A stretch of 64,000 bases of DNA, from assembly GCA_036405135.1 (NCBI GenBank), contig DASWYF010000034.1, positions 82,721 to 146,720 on the forward strand. The letters run 5' to 3'. Position 1 is the stretch's first letter, and each line of letters begins with the position of its first letter. The position numbers and the translations under genes were made by a program. Below, piece after piece: positions 1 through 9,548 of the stretch. The stretch is from Verrucomicrobiia bacterium. Its GTDB lineage: Bacteria > Verrucomicrobiota > Verrucomicrobiia > Limisphaerales > JAEYXS01. The notes beneath the pieces are model-generated. The model did not search any database and had not been told where the DNA came from. It saw only the letters and a program-made list of their open reading frames with translations.

Positions 1-2663
1 TGCTCCTGCCACAGCTTGTCGATGGCGCTCAGAATCGTGTAACGCTCGATCGCCTTCAGCGCATTCTTGTCCTGCTCGTACTGGACTTTGATCATGTAGG
101 CGTCACGGACGGCCTTGATGATGAAAGTGCAGACGGAAAGCTGCTCGGCGCTCAAACCATCAAAGACCGAGCCCGCCACGGGTTGCTGATCCCCGGCATT
201 AGCCGCTTTGAGGATCTCTTCTTCGGGGATGCCGACCGGGAAATTCAGGTTCGCCCATTCGGCCAGCGCGCGGATGTTCCACATGTCCGGCCCTTCCTCA
301 TGCGAGGTGTTTTGCTGCACCTTGGAGATGACCACTTCCTCCATGATGTCCAGCAAACGGTCCTGCACATCGTCCGACTGGATGATCTCATTGCGGAAGC
401 CGTAGAGGACTTCACGCTGCTTGTTCATCACGTCGTCATACTCCAGCGTGCGTTTGCGCTGCTGGAAGTTGTGCTGTTCGACGCGTTTCTGGGCCGTCTC
501 GATGGAGCGGTTCAGCAATGGATGTTCCAACTCCTGCCCTTCTTCCAGGCCCACCCGTTCCATCAGCTTGCTGATGCGGTCAGAACCGAAGAGACGCATG
601 AGATCGTCTTCCAACGAGATGAAAAAGTGCGAGGAACCCGGATCGCCCTGGCGCGCACAACGGCCGCGCAACTGGCGGTCGATACGGCGGGACTCATGAC
701 GCTCCGTGGCGATGACGTGCAAACCGCCCAATTCGGAAACACCCGGCCCCAATTTGATGTCCGTACCACGACCGGCCATGTTCGTGGCGATGGTCACAGC
801 GCCGCGCTGCCCGGCACGGGAAACGATCTCAGCCTCCTGCTCGTGATACTTGGCGTTCAACACCGCGTGCACGATGCCTTCCTTCTTGAGGATACGAGAA
901 AGGAACTCGCTGACCTCGACGGAGATCGTACCGACCAGAATCGGGCGACCAATCTTGTGGATTTCCTGGATCTCCTTTAGGACGGCGGCGAATTTCTCGC
1001 GACGTGTCTTATACACCGTGTCGTGCTTGTCATTGCGCAGGCACGGACGGTTGGTCGGAATGACCAGCACACCCAGCTTGTAGATGTCGAAAAATTCCTG
1101 CGCTTCCGTCTCCGCCGTACCGGTCATGCCGGCCAGCTTGTGATACAGGCGGAAGTAATTCTGGATCGTGATGGTCGCGTAGGTCTGCGTCTCTTCCTCG
1201 ATGGTGACGCCTTCCTTCGCTTCCACGGCCTGATGCAAGCCCTCGCTCCAACGGCGGCCCGTCATCTTGCGGCCCGTGTTCTCATCCACGATAACCACCT
1301 TGTTGTCCTCCACGACGTACTGAACATCCTTCTCGTAGAGGCAGTAGGCTTTCAGCAACTGGGCGATGCTGTGGATGCGTTCGGCCTTGGCCTCGAACTC
1401 GCCCTGAATCTTCGTCTTCAGTTCAGCCCGCTTGCGGACATCCTGCTCGGGGCCGTTGTCGATCTCATGATACGCGCTCACGATGTCAGGCATCATGAAC
1501 GCATCCGGATCTTGCGGACTCAGGAATTCACGGCCTTTTTCCGTCAAATCTGCTTCATGGCTCTTCTCCTCGATGGCAAAGAACAACTCTTCCTTCTGCG
1601 CGTAGAGCTCTTTCTTCGTCTGGTCGGAGTGCAGTTCCAAGTCTACCTTGTTCAGCATCCGCAGATTTTCGGCATCCTCCAGTAGACGCGCCAGACCTTC
1701 AGCCTTGGGCTGGCCTAAGCGCACGCGATACAGCAAGACGCCGATCTCTCTTTCTAAATTCCCTTTATCGCCTTCGATGCCTCCGCCCTTGAGCTTTTTG
1801 ACGAGTTGTTCGGCCTCATCGATATAGCGGCTGCACAAACGGCGTTGCGATTGCACCAGTGCTTCGATCCCCGGTTTAAGCACCTCGTAAATCTTATTGT
1901 CGCGGGCCACGACCGCAGGACCGCTGATGATGAGCGGCACGCGCGCTTCATCGATCAAGATGGAGTCCACTTCATCCACGATGGCGAAGTAATGTCCGCG
2001 CTGCACCTGGTCTTCCTTGCGCGTGGCCATGCCATTATCGCGCAAATAATCGAAACCGAACTCAGCATTGGTGCCGTAAGTGATGTCGCAATTGTATTGC
2101 TCGCGACGCACGCCAGGCGGCTGGTCATGGAGGATGCAACCGACAGTCAAACCGAGAAAGCGATACACCGCCCCCATCCAGTCACTGTCACGGGCCGCGA
2201 GATAATCATTCACCGTCACTACGTGCACACCACGACCGGACAAAGCATTCAGATACGTCGGCAACGTACCGACGAGCGTCTTACCTTCGCCCGTGGCCAT
2301 TTCCGCGATCATCCCGTTGTGCAGGCCCATACCACCGATCAACTGTACATCGAACGGCACCATCTCCCAGCGCAAGGCATGGTCACGCACCATGATGTCC
2401 TTGCCGCAAAGACGGCGGCAGGCATTCTTCACCACGGCAAAAGCCTCAGGCAGAATGGCTTCAAGCTCGCGCTTGAGCTGGCCGTTATCCTGTATCTGGG
2501 ATAACTTTTGCTTCCAGAAAGCGGTCTTTTCGCGCAGAACTTCGTCCGGCTTGGACTGCAACTCCTTCTCCAGCTCGTTAATCTTGGCGACTATCGGCTG
2601 CATGCGCTTGATCTCGCGCTCGTTTTTGGAGCCAAAAATTTTCTTAAGTACTAACCCTATCAT
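1..2663 (-). CDS. secA: Preprotein translocase ATPase SecA (3' end outside window)
   Basis: Motor ATPase that drives unfolded secretory proteins through SecYEG. The reading frame is open from the ATG at 2663 to the window edge, about 887 codons, so the C-terminus (linker and possible zinc-binding tail) is not visible. Seen directly: the Walker A stretch [12 protein letters not shown] around residue 124, [20 protein letters not shown] just after it, and the Walker B/DEAD-like stretch [20 protein letters not shown] near residue 230, all diagnostic of SecA. The N-terminus [19 protein letters not shown] is a normal SecA start. No strong Shine-Dalgarno is seen. The nearest upstream gene, ccsA, ends 92 nt away on the same strand. 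Confidence 0.97.
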   Translation of the reverse strand, partial: MIGLVLKKIFGSKNEREIKRMQPIVAKINELEKELQSKPDEVLREKTAFWKQKLSQIQDNGQLKRELEAILPEAFAVVKNACRRLCGKDIMVRDHALRWEMVPFDVQLIGGMGLHNGMIAEMATGEGKTLVGTLPTYLNALSGRGVHVVTVNDYLAARDSDWMGAVYRFLGLTVGCILHDQPPGVRREQYNCDITYGTNAEFGFDYLRDNGMATRKEDQVQRGHYFAIVDEVDSILIDEARVPLIISGPAVVARDNKIYEVLKPGIEALVQSQRRLCSRYIDEAEQLVKKLKGGGIEGDKGNLEREIGVLLYRVRLGQPKAEGLARLLEDAENLRMLNKVDLELHSDQTKKELYAQKEELFFAIEEKSHEADLTEKGREFLSPQDPDAFMMPDIVSAYHEIDNGPEQDVRKRAELKTKIQGEFEAKAERIHSIAQLLKAYCLYEKDVQYVVEDNKVVIVDENTGRKMTGRRWSEGLHQAVEAKEGVTIEEETQTYATITIQNYFRLYHKLAGMTGTAETEAQEFFDIYKLGVLVIPTNRPCLRNDKHDTVYKTRREKFAAVLKEIQEIHKIGRPILVGTISVEVSEFLSRILKKEGIVHAVLNAKYHEQEAEIVSRAGQRGAVTIATNMAGRGTDIKLGPGVSELGGLHVIATERHESRRIDRQLRGRCARQGDPGSSHFFISLEDDLMRLFGSDRISKLMERVGLEEGQELEHPLLNRSIETAQKRVEQHNFQQRKRTLEYDDVMNKQREVLYGFRNEIIQSDDVQDRLLDIMEEVVISKVQQNTSHEEGPDMWNIRALAEWANLNFPVGIPEEEILKAANAGDQQPVAGSVFDGLSAEQLSVCTFIIKAVRDAYMIKVQYEQDKNALKAIERYTILSAIDKLWQE

Positions 2664-2755
2664 GTGTCTTACGTCCGGTTATATCGGAAGGCAAACGCTA
2701 CGGGAACGCACCCACAGCGTCAAAGCATTAAAGGCCACTCAAATTAGCACTGCTC

Positions 2756-4699
2756 TCAGGCAGTCGCCAATCGGTCTTCTTGCTTCTTGCCCGCTTTACC
2801 GCCTTTCCCGTCTGGTTTGACAGGAGGCTCTCCATCTCCTTTGTGCAAATTCTTCGCACTGCCCCAAAACTTGATGGGCAACAGTCCTAATCCGATCAAC
2901 GCCAACTGGCTGACCATGAACACCATAAGCCATTTGAAGGCCGAATCCATAAAGCCGTAGCTGTGCAGGCCGATGCCTAGCATGTTCGTGCCGAACCATG
3001 ACCAGGCGGTCACAATATTGCCGAAGATGGCCATGTTCATGATTCCCCGCTCTTTCACCATGCCACCCCAGCGGGCATGGAGGATAAGCGCATTCCACAG
3101 CACGATAATCAGGGCACCGTTTTCTTTCGGATCCCAGCCCCAGAAACGGCCCCAGGATTGGTCTGCCCAGATGCCACCCAATACCGTTCCCACGAAACTG
3201 AACAACGTGGCGAAACAAACGATGCCATACACCATGCGGGATAGCGCCTTGCTGATCTGGTCAGTCAATCCCGGCGTGAACACACCGCGAGCCAGATATA
3301 CGATCGCTAAGAAACCAGCCACAAAGGTGGACGCGTATCCCAAGGTGATGATCACGACATGTGTCGCCAGCCAGAAATTTGTGTCCAGCACAGCTTGCAA
3401 CATCTGCAAAGTATCGCCCCCCAAGGAGAGATTGTGCGCCACCACGAGCGTGATAAAGCCGATCATGGAGCCTACGACAGATCCGATGCCATCCCTGTAA
3501 AACCGTTCCAAAATCAGCCCTAAAATGACAGAACCCCAACCGATGAAAATGGCGGATGAATAAAGGTTCGTCACCGGCGGACGTCCCTCCAGCCACATGC
3601 GGAAAATCAAACCCGTAGTGTGGATGATTAAACCCACCACGATCAGCCAGAAGGCTGAAACTCGCAGCCATTTGCTCATGTTGAACCATGAGAAGCACGC
3701 CAGCAGGAAAGCGATCACATAAAGAGTCATCGCGCGGTAGAATGCTTGCATACTATTGTAGAGATGCTCTGCATTCGCTTTTTTGAGCTGTTTGGTGAAC
3801 TCGGGCTGCAAACTGGCCACATACTCGTTGATCTTGCTGTTGAACGTTGCCACATTGCCGCTCTTGTAGGCGGATACGATGGCACCGTAATACTCCACCG
3901 AATTGTGCAATTTCTCACCACGGGCCGCTTCCAGCAACGCATCGCCTATCCGCATCCATTCATCTTTTGGAATCTCAGGATGGTGTGGAGGCACGATCAA
4001 GGGGGCTTCGAAACGGCTCATCGCATCAAATCTCTGCGCGTAATCTACAAACTTGTCGAAAACGGCTTCGTCATATTGCTGGCCTGCTTGCTGAGCCCGC
4101 ACGGCGGCCACGCCCGGACTGATCAATGACTTATATTCCGCTATCTCTGCCGCCCAATCCTTGGCGTTGGGCGGTTGCAACGTGCTCTTGAGACGCATAT
4201 ACAGCACCAGCCGTTCATGCAGTTTCATCACGGCCTGCTCGAAGGGATTGCGATGCTCCGCTTTGATTTTTGCCACGCGGCCCTGCTCGTTGGTGAACGT
4301 GCTCATCGCGTTTTGGTCAGGCAGGATCTCATTCCATGAATAATGCTTTCCATCCTGCCCGGCCGCCTCGTTCTTCTCAGGCAGCTTGAGCATTGAAACC
4401 AGATCCGGATGGTCAATCCGGAACACTTTGCGGGCATCCGCGATTTCCGGCTTGATCATCACCTCGGCCAGCCACTCGATGGCAGGCATGGTGCGTTTCT
4501 CCTCTTTCAGATAAAGGCTCTGTTTTTCACGTATTTGCAGCAGTGAATTGCGCGCCAGAGAATCCATGGGCTGGAAACGGCCATTGAATGACGCCGGCAG
4601 CTTGCCGAACGCGTTATAATCAAAGCCGTCGGCAGAGATGGCTTTGCCCGTTAGCAAAACCATGAATGCGGCGAGATACAGAGTTAAAAAACTTCTCAT
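2756..4699 (-). CDS. ccsA: Cytochrome c biogenesis protein CcsA (ResC type) with large N-terminal domain
   Basis: Membrane haem handler of System II cytochrome c maturation, acting with ResB to present haem to apocytochromes outside the membrane. The C-terminal half (from about residue 325) has some eight membrane segments and the tryptophan-rich WWD signature GIWADQSWGRFWGWDPKENG with the following haem-side helices and conserved His. The first ~320 residues follow a signal peptide (MRSFLTLYLAAFMVLLTGKAISA) and look soluble and periplasmic; that makes the protein 647 aa, much longer than a minimal CcsA. The start is placed at the ATG at 4699, which overlaps the resB stop codon as ATGA; an upstream in-frame start at 4777 would lie inside resB and is unlikely. 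Confidence 0.93.
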   Translation of the reverse strand: MRSFLTLYLAAFMVLLTGKAISADGFDYNAFGKLPASFNGRFQPMDSLARNSLLQIREKQSLYLKEEKRTMPAIEWLAEVMIKPEIADARKVFRIDHPDLVSMLKLPEKNEAAGQDGKHYSWNEILPDQNAMSTFTNEQGRVAKIKAEHRNPFEQAVMKLHERLVLYMRLKSTLQPPNAKDWAAEIAEYKSLISPGVAAVRAQQAGQQYDEAVFDKFVDYAQRFDAMSRFEAPLIVPPHHPEIPKDEWMRIGDALLEAARGEKLHNSVEYYGAIVSAYKSGNVATFNSKINEYVASLQPEFTKQLKKANAEHLYNSMQAFYRAMTLYVIAFLLACFSWFNMSKWLRVSAFWLIVVGLIIHTTGLIFRMWLEGRPPVTNLYSSAIFIGWGSVILGLILERFYRDGIGSVVGSMIGFITLVVAHNLSLGGDTLQMLQAVLDTNFWLATHVVIITLGYASTFVAGFLAIVYLARGVFTPGLTDQISKALSRMVYGIVCFATLFSFVGTVLGGIWADQSWGRFWGWDPKENGALIIVLWNALILHARWGGMVKERGIMNMAIFGNIVTAWSWFGTNMLGIGLHSYGFMDSAFKWLMVFMVSQLALIGLGLLPIKFWGSAKNLHKGDGEPPVKPDGKGGKAGKKQEDRLATA

Positions 4700-5943
4700 G
4701 CGGTCCTCCGTTTCGAGACAAATGCGACGAGGTGGATCATGAATTGAACGGTCAGTCCAAGCCCCACGACCAAGCACCCGACATAAGGTGTAAGCCAGCT
4801 TGGATTGCGTACCACCTGCAGCACGCTGGTCCCGCGGTTGCGGTCCAGCTCGTCCTTGCCCATCTGGCTCTGAAAAAACGTCAGCCCGGAATAACGCAAC
4901 GGGTTGTTCATAAAGATATCCACCTCCCGTTTCTCCTGGGTGGCTGGATTCTCGATGAGCACACGGCTGCGGAAATCCTTCGGTATTTCCGTGCCGGGAT
5001 AAACTGCATGTGTTGTCTTCAGCAAAGTCATGCCGAACGGCTCGTAGTTTCGGACGGGACGCAATGCCAGGGAATACTTTTTGTCCCCGAACTCCAAAAT
5101 TTGCGGCGGACTTAACGCCCTGACTACGGAATCAGCGATCTGAGGGCCAAATTTCTTTGTGTAAGAGAAATGCACACCGCCGATCAATCCCCCATCCGAA
5201 GACCATCCGGGCAACACCCACAGGCCGTGATTCACATTATCCGAGACGACCTCCACCAATGCCGTGGGCACATTTTTCTCATCCATTTTTTTCGTCAGTG
5301 GCTCGCTCACGAAATCAAATCGCTGCGCTACACCATTCGTGGTCAACGGCGCATTGGTCGCCATCATCGGAGCACGGAATTCAAAATTTGAATTGTTCCA
5401 CAATTCTTTGATTCTCAGTGTGAACGGCAACTTCTCATGCTTGATCTCTCCGCCTGATTTTAGCAGTGACAAAGGAACCACCACGGCCTCTTCATTGTCT
5501 GCATCCACATCGGAAACCACAGCAAGTTCATAAGCCATCGAGCTTTCGGAATAGAATTTCTTCTCCCCTTCAGCGAAACGCAGTTGCGTCTCCCGAGAAA
5601 ACAGATCCGTGGCCAATTGCCCCACCAATAACATGATGATGCCGACGTGCGTCAAAAAGATGCCGGACTTCTTCCAACCCCATTTGAAACGCGTGAAATG
5701 GGCAGCCAGCAGGTTGATGAGCAAGGCCGTTCCCAGCAGATAACCACCCGGCAACGGAATCGGCACCTTGCTGCCAAAGAAACTGAACCACGGCACGAAC
5801 CAGTGTTTGAAGTAACGCTCCTGCGCGTTGTAGAGACCTTCATCCGCCTGCGCCACTGTCCCCACAAACACGAGCACCACGCTGAACGCGAGCAAGATCA
5901 CCGTCAGCTTGAGCGATGAGATTGTTTTCCAAATTTTTTCCAT
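4696..5943 (-). CDS. resB: Cytochrome c biogenesis protein ResB (Ccs1)
   Basis: Partner of CcsA in System II haem delivery. The 415 aa protein opens with a membrane segment (LTVILLAFSVVLVFVGTVAQ), has two more near residues 65-120 (including FLTHVGIIMLLVGQLATDLF, a typical ResB helix with a conserved His), a long periplasmic domain rich in beta-strand character, and a last helix near residue 390. The late motif MNNPLRYSGLTFFQSQM is characteristic of ResB. It is translationally coupled to ccsA through an ATGA overlap and lies 12 nt downstream of the lipoprotein gene, so the three probably form one operon. Confidence 0.93.
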   Translation of the reverse strand: MEKIWKTISSLKLTVILLAFSVVLVFVGTVAQADEGLYNAQERYFKHWFVPWFSFFGSKVPIPLPGGYLLGTALLINLLAAHFTRFKWGWKKSGIFLTHVGIIMLLVGQLATDLFSRETQLRFAEGEKKFYSESSMAYELAVVSDVDADNEEAVVVPLSLLKSGGEIKHEKLPFTLRIKELWNNSNFEFRAPMMATNAPLTTNGVAQRFDFVSEPLTKKMDEKNVPTALVEVVSDNVNHGLWVLPGWSSDGGLIGGVHFSYTKKFGPQIADSVVRALSPPQILEFGDKKYSLALRPVRNYEPFGMTLLKTTHAVYPGTEIPKDFRSRVLIENPATQEKREVDIFMNNPLRYSGLTFFQSQMGKDELDRNRGTSVLQVVRNPSWLTPYVGCLVVGLGLTVQFMIHLVAFVSKRRTA

Positions 5944-5955
5944 GCGAGCTAACTG

Positions 5956-7035
5956 CTAAAATTGAGGCTCTGTTTTGGCGAAAGCTATGAACGAAGCTTT
6001 ATGTGTTTCCACTAATGCCGTGTTGCCACGCAACTTGTAAAAGAACCATTGGCCACCGCGTGGCACGATCGCACCCAGCATCCGATCACCTTTGTTATCC
6101 ATGTCCACTAACACTGCTTTAGGATTCGTCGGATCAAGCGGTTGCAACATCTTCGCCAATCCCGCTTCATCCACTGGAGGCAGCTTCACCTGGCCCAGCC
6201 AACGGTTCACATTCGCCAGGTTGCCGCCGGTATCACTAGGAAAGACGCTCACAGTCACCTCTCCGGTTGCATCTTTTTCTCCAGTCACCTGATATTTGGC
6301 GACCTGCATGGCACCAGGCGCCACCACTTTCCAACCCGTTGGTAATTTCAAATCGCCATCCGCCGACGCTGGCGAAGAAACTGCTGAGGTTGTGGTCGGC
6401 ATGGCAGAAGGCGTGCCGAACTTCACCGATTTGATGAACGCCAAAAAGTTGTCCTTCTCTTTCGCGACCAACTCATCATCACCGGATATTTTGTAAAACC
6501 AGCTGGTATCCGCGGTGTGTTGCATGGCGGTGACGATGCGTGTCTTCTCCTCACCAGTGCCCACCAGATCAAAAAGTTTGCCTTTGGTGCCCGCCACTTC
6601 CACCTCTGACAAAACACCCACCGTCTCCTCCCGGGAAATCTCAGCGAGCCCGAGTTGCTGACGCCACATATTCACCACTTCGGTTTCGCGATTGGCCAAA
6701 GGCGGCAAAGGCGCGATGGAGACATTGGCTTTCTGACCATTGCCGCCATCAATATTGAAATTCGCCACGCTGACTTGGTTAGCCGGAATCTCCGTCCAAC
6801 CGGCGGGAACCTGATAAGTCAATGAAGGACGGGCTGGGCGTTCTGATGCCACAGCGGGAGTTTCGCCATGGTCATGCCCATCACCGGGAAAGTGTTCAGG
6901 CCCGGCTACTTCCACCGTCTTTTCCTTGGGCACTTGATAAACCCGGATTGTTTCCGGCTCACTGCATCCGGCCAAAAACAAGCTGCCGGACGCGATCGCC
7001 GAAGACCAAACTTTATGTGTTAAACGTTTTGCCAC
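5956..7035 (-). CDS. Lipoprotein with two tandem repeats, upstream of resB-ccsA
   Basis: Function unknown. The likely start is the GTG at 7035, preceded by AGAAAG; it gives a lipoprotein signal (VWSSAIASGSLFLAGC, lipobox LAGC). The mature protein has two related units of about 120 residues: the first begins LTYQVPAGWTEIPANQVSVA (about residue 73), the second LKLPTGWKVVAPGAMQVAKY (about residue 225); each contains a W-x-x-Q-L/V region and a FLAFIKSVKF / FIAFAKTEPQF-like end. A His-rich spot (PGDGHDHGE) follows the signal. Its 12-nt spacing to resB suggests a role with the extracytoplasmic cytochrome c machinery, but this is inference only. A longer in-frame TTG/ATG-less extension to 7092 would destroy the signal peptide. 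Confidence 0.8.
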   Translation of the reverse strand: MAKRLTHKVWSSAIASGSLFLAGCSEPETIRVYQVPKEKTVEVAGPEHFPGDGHDHGETPAVASERPARPSLTYQVPAGWTEIPANQVSVANFNIDGGNGQKANVSIAPLPPLANRETEVVNMWRQQLGLAEISREETVGVLSEVEVAGTKGKLFDLVGTGEEKTRIVTAMQHTADTSWFYKISGDDELVAKEKDNFLAFIKSVKFGTPSAMPTTTSAVSSPASADGDLKLPTGWKVVAPGAMQVAKYQVTGEKDATGEVTVSVFPSDTGGNLANVNRWLGQVKLPPVDEAGLAKMLQPLDPTNPKAVLVDMDNKGDRMLGAIVPRGGQWFFYKLRGNTALVETHKASFIAFAKTEPQF

Positions 7036-7353
7036 AGAACTTTCTAAACTAGCTTTTGCCCTTATCAGGAGGCAACAAAATACCCATTCCAAAACCGGTT
7101 ACCTGCCCTAAAACGGTTTAATTCGCCGTATTCGACAAACGAAGTTGAAAAACTATTCAAACACCGTTGAAGAAATAAGCCCGGCTTACGGATGGCATTG
7201 ACGCCACCCTTTGCAACGGTTCGTTTGACGGTCCTTATTACGATCATCTTCATGAATGAAATTTACCACTTTTGGGTGATACGATAAGCCCTCGGTGCGG
7301 CCGGTGAGTTCCATGAAACAAAATCACAGAAAATATCTCTCAAAAGCTTCCAG
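7036..7353. other. Long intergenic region between lipoprotein gene and small plus-strand gene
   Basis: About 320 nt without a supported gene between divergent genes. A minus-strand reading frame of 62 codons (7065-7253) has no homology signature that I recognise and no Shine-Dalgarno. The stretch must contain the promoter of the lipoprotein/resB/ccsA operon, but I see no convincing -35/-10 pair for it. Confidence 0.4.
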
Positions 7354-7382
7354 TTGGATTTCCTCTGCTCCTGCGTTAGAAT
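7354..7382 (+). promoter_or_regulatory. Sigma-70-like promoter giving a near-leaderless transcript
   Basis: TTGGAT (7354-7359), a 17-nt spacer and TAGAAT (7377-7382). A start site 7 nt after the -10 box falls at about 7389-7390, only two or three bases before the ATG at 7392, so the mRNA would be essentially leaderless. This agrees with the lack of a Shine-Dalgarno before that ATG. Confidence 0.55.
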
Positions 7383-7391
7383 GCAGATGTC

Positions 7392-7592
7392 ATGGCTGAG
7401 CCACTTTCGAAACCACAATCTCCTGCTCCCGATGATTTACCATCTCTAGCCAGTGCCGTTGCGACCACCATTCCTGCAGCAGAAGCCAATGCAGTTGAGC
7501 CTTCTCCGGTAAAACAGCTTTCTAAAGAAGAACAGATGGCTGCTTTTGAAGAAGATCTGAAATATAACGACTGGGGCCACCAACCCTGCTAG
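7392..7592 (+). CDS. Small conserved-looking hypothetical protein (66 aa)
   Basis: Not recognised as a named family. The first ~40 residues are low complexity and Pro/Ala/Ser-rich; the end is more ordered and charged: LSKEEQMAAFEEDLKYNDWG followed by HQPC, giving a C-terminal Cys. There is no signal peptide or membrane segment. Support for it being a gene comes from the well-spaced promoter immediately upstream, the distinct C-terminal motif, and the terminator-bounded structured 3' region that follows. It faces rho, and both share the terminator near 7750. Confidence 0.6.
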   Translation: MAEPLSKPQSPAPDDLPSLASAVATTIPAAEANAVEPSPVKQLSKEEQMAAFEEDLKYNDWGHQPC

Positions 7593-7604
7593 CCTGTGAA
7601 CCAT

Positions 7605-7722
7605 GGCTGTGTTCCTCGGAGGAACCAGCCGCAGCGAACGGTCTTGTATTCGAGCGTTCGAACTAAAACAGCTTTCTCCCGTTTCCCACGCTGCGACTGA
7701 TCCCTAAGCGGGATACAGTCGC
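7605..7722 (+). other. Cluster of strong hairpins 3' of the small gene (possible structured RNA)
   Basis: Three stem-loops are visible before the terminator. 7605-7630: GGCTG and GTTCCT pair with AGGAAC and CAGCC around a CGG loop with one bulged T. About 7634-7659: CGAACG pairs with CGTTCG. 7693-7722: GCGACTG and ATCCC pair with GGGAT and CAGTCGC, with one bulged A and a 5-nt loop. None is followed by a T tract. They could be a structured 3' UTR or a processed small RNA. Confidence 0.45.
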
Positions 7723-7735
7723 GATCCAAAAAAGA

Positions 7736-7766
7736 AAAAGCCTCCGGTGATGACCCGGAGGCTTTT
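7736..7766. terminator. Bidirectional rho-independent terminator between small gene and rho
   Basis: GCCTCCGG (7740-7747) pairs with CCGGAGGC (7755-7762) around TGATGAC, flanked by AAAA on the left and TTTT on the right, so it can end transcription from both the plus-strand small gene and the minus-strand rho gene (stop codon 26 nt away). Confidence 0.85.
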
Positions 7767-7791
7767 GCATTTCTTAGATCCTTGAAACCGA

Positions 7792-9387
7792 TCAGTTGAT
7801 CGCCATCGTCAGCAGGAATTCGATGTTGCTGCGCGTCTTCTTCAGCTTGTTCAGCATCAATTCCATCGCCTCGACCGGCGGCACGCCCGTGAGCGCACGA
7901 CGCAGCATGACCACGCGGCCGTATTCGTCCGGATGATACAGCAGCTCTTCTTTGCGAGTGCCGGACAATTCGATGTTGATCGAAGGGAATATGCGCCGGT
8001 CCACCAAATGGCGGTCCAAGTGAACTTCCATGTTACCTGTGCCCTTGAACTCTTCGAAGATCACTTCATCCATGCGGGAGCCGGTATCCACCAGCGCCGT
8101 GGCGATGATCGTCAACGAGCCGCCCTCTTCGATGTTACGGGCTGCACCGAAGAAGCGCTTCGGCTTGTGCAACGCGTTCGCATCCACACCGCCGGACAGG
8201 ATCTTGCCGGAGTGCGGTTGCACCGTGTTGTAAGCGCGTGCGAGACGCGTGATGGAGTCGAGCAGGATGACGACATCCTTCTTGTGCTCGATCATGCGCT
8301 TGGCCTTCTCGATCACCATCTCAGCCACTTGCACGTGACGCTCAGGCGGTTCGTCGAACGTAGAAGCGATCACTTCCGCCTCACGGCAGGTGCGCTCCAT
8401 GTCCGTCACTTCCTCAGGACGTTCGTCGATGAGGAGAATGAAGAGGTAGCACTCAGGATTGTTCTTGATGATGGCGTTCGCCAGCTTCTGCATCAGCACC
8501 GTTTTACCCGTGCGAGGCGGAGCGACGATCAGACCGCGGCTGCCTTTACCGATCGGACAGACCAAGTCCAGCACGCGTGTGGAGTATTCTTCCGAACCGG
8601 TTTCCAAGAGGAAACGCTTGTTCGGGAACAACGGCGTGAGGTTGTCGAAATGCGTCTTGTCCTTCGCCTTGTCCGGCTCTTCGTGGCCGACAGATTCCAC
8701 TTTCAACAGAGCGAAGAAACGTTCCTTTTCTTTCGGCGGACGGATCTGACCGGCGATGATATCACCGGTCTGCAAATCAAAACGGCGGATCTGCGAGGGC
8801 GACACGTAGATGTCTTCCGGGCAAGGCAGGTAATTGAAGCTCTGCGAGCGCAGGAAGCCGAAGCCTTCCGGCAAGATTTCCAGCACACCTTCGCCGAAGA
8901 GGATGCCGTTACGTTCGGCATTCTTCTGCAGGATCTGGAAGATCACTTCGTGCTTCTTCATCGTGCCGAAGTTCTCGATCCCCATCTCCTTAGCCATCTT
9001 GTTCAGCTCACCGATGGCCATCGCCTGGAGCTGACTGATGTTGATGCGGATCTGCGGCTGTCCCGGGTTGGTATTACGCGGAGCCTCTTCTTCGTAATGC
9101 TCTTCCACCGCATGCTTCGGCGGTTCCAATTCATCAGAAGAAGAAATCTTCCGCGAAACTGGTGCAGGAGCAGGTGCGACTGCTCTGGGAGCCGGAGCCG
9201 GCGCTGCGGGCTTCACCGGAGCGGGTGCGGGCGGAGCTGTGGGGACAACTTTGACGGGTTCTGGCTCCGGAGCAGGTGCTGGGGTTTCCACTGCTTCCGG
9301 TGCTTCAATCAATGACGGCTGTTCCGCTTCAGGTGCGGACGCTTTCTTTGCTGCTTTCTTAGCAGCCTTTTTGGGTACTCGTGCCAT
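7792..9387 (-). CDS. rho: Transcription termination factor Rho
   Basis: Hexameric RNA helicase that terminates untranslated transcripts. The 531 aa product (ATG at 9387, [15 protein letters not shown]) has an unusual N-terminal tail of about 120 residues made of Lys/Ala runs followed by Ala/Pro/Glu-rich sequence. Then come the Rho N-terminal helical unit ([20 protein letters not shown]), the cold-shock-like RNA-binding domain ([20 protein letters not shown]), the P-loop [20 protein letters not shown], Walker [17 protein letters not shown], and the secondary RNA-binding region around [20 protein letters not shown]. An upstream in-frame start at 9435 would add 16 residues of no family character. 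It stands alone, with its own terminator. Confidence 0.96.
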   Translation of the reverse strand: MARVPKKAAKKAAKKASAPEAEQPSLIEAPEAVETPAPAPEPEPVKVVPTAPPAPAPVKPAAPAPAPRAVAPAPAPVSRKISSSDELEPPKHAVEEHYEEEAPRNTNPGQPQIRINISQLQAMAIGELNKMAKEMGIENFGTMKKHEVIFQILQKNAERNGILFGEGVLEILPEGFGFLRSQSFNYLPCPEDIYVSPSQIRRFDLQTGDIIAGQIRPPKEKERFFALLKVESVGHEEPDKAKDKTHFDNLTPLFPNKRFLLETGSEEYSTRVLDLVCPIGKGSRGLIVAPPRTGKTVLMQKLANAIIKNNPECYLFILLIDERPEEVTDMERTCREAEVIASTFDEPPERHVQVAEMVIEKAKRMIEHKKDVVILLDSITRLARAYNTVQPHSGKILSGGVDANALHKPKRFFGAARNIEEGGSLTIIATALVDTGSRMDEVIFEEFKGTGNMEVHLDRHLVDRRIFPSINIELSGTRKEELLYHPDEYGRVVMLRRALTGVPPVEAMELMLNKLKKTRSNIEFLLTMAIN

Positions 9388-9548
9388 ATGTCTAAATGCA
9401 AAAAATGCGCCAGTGCTTAACCGCGGCTGGCGCATATATTGACCCTAATGCCGAGAATCTGTTCGAGATCCGCGTATTCGGGGATTTGTTGGTGACTGAA
9501 CGGTATTGCTACCGGGGGTTCAGTGCGGGGTTCCTTAATACCACACGT

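Noticed and set aside
7933..9315. Plus-strand open frame of 460 codons opposite rho
   Set aside because: It mirrors rho, whose motifs are unmistakable; the frame is His/Arg/Leu-rich low-quality sequence typical of the antisense of a GC-rich gene.
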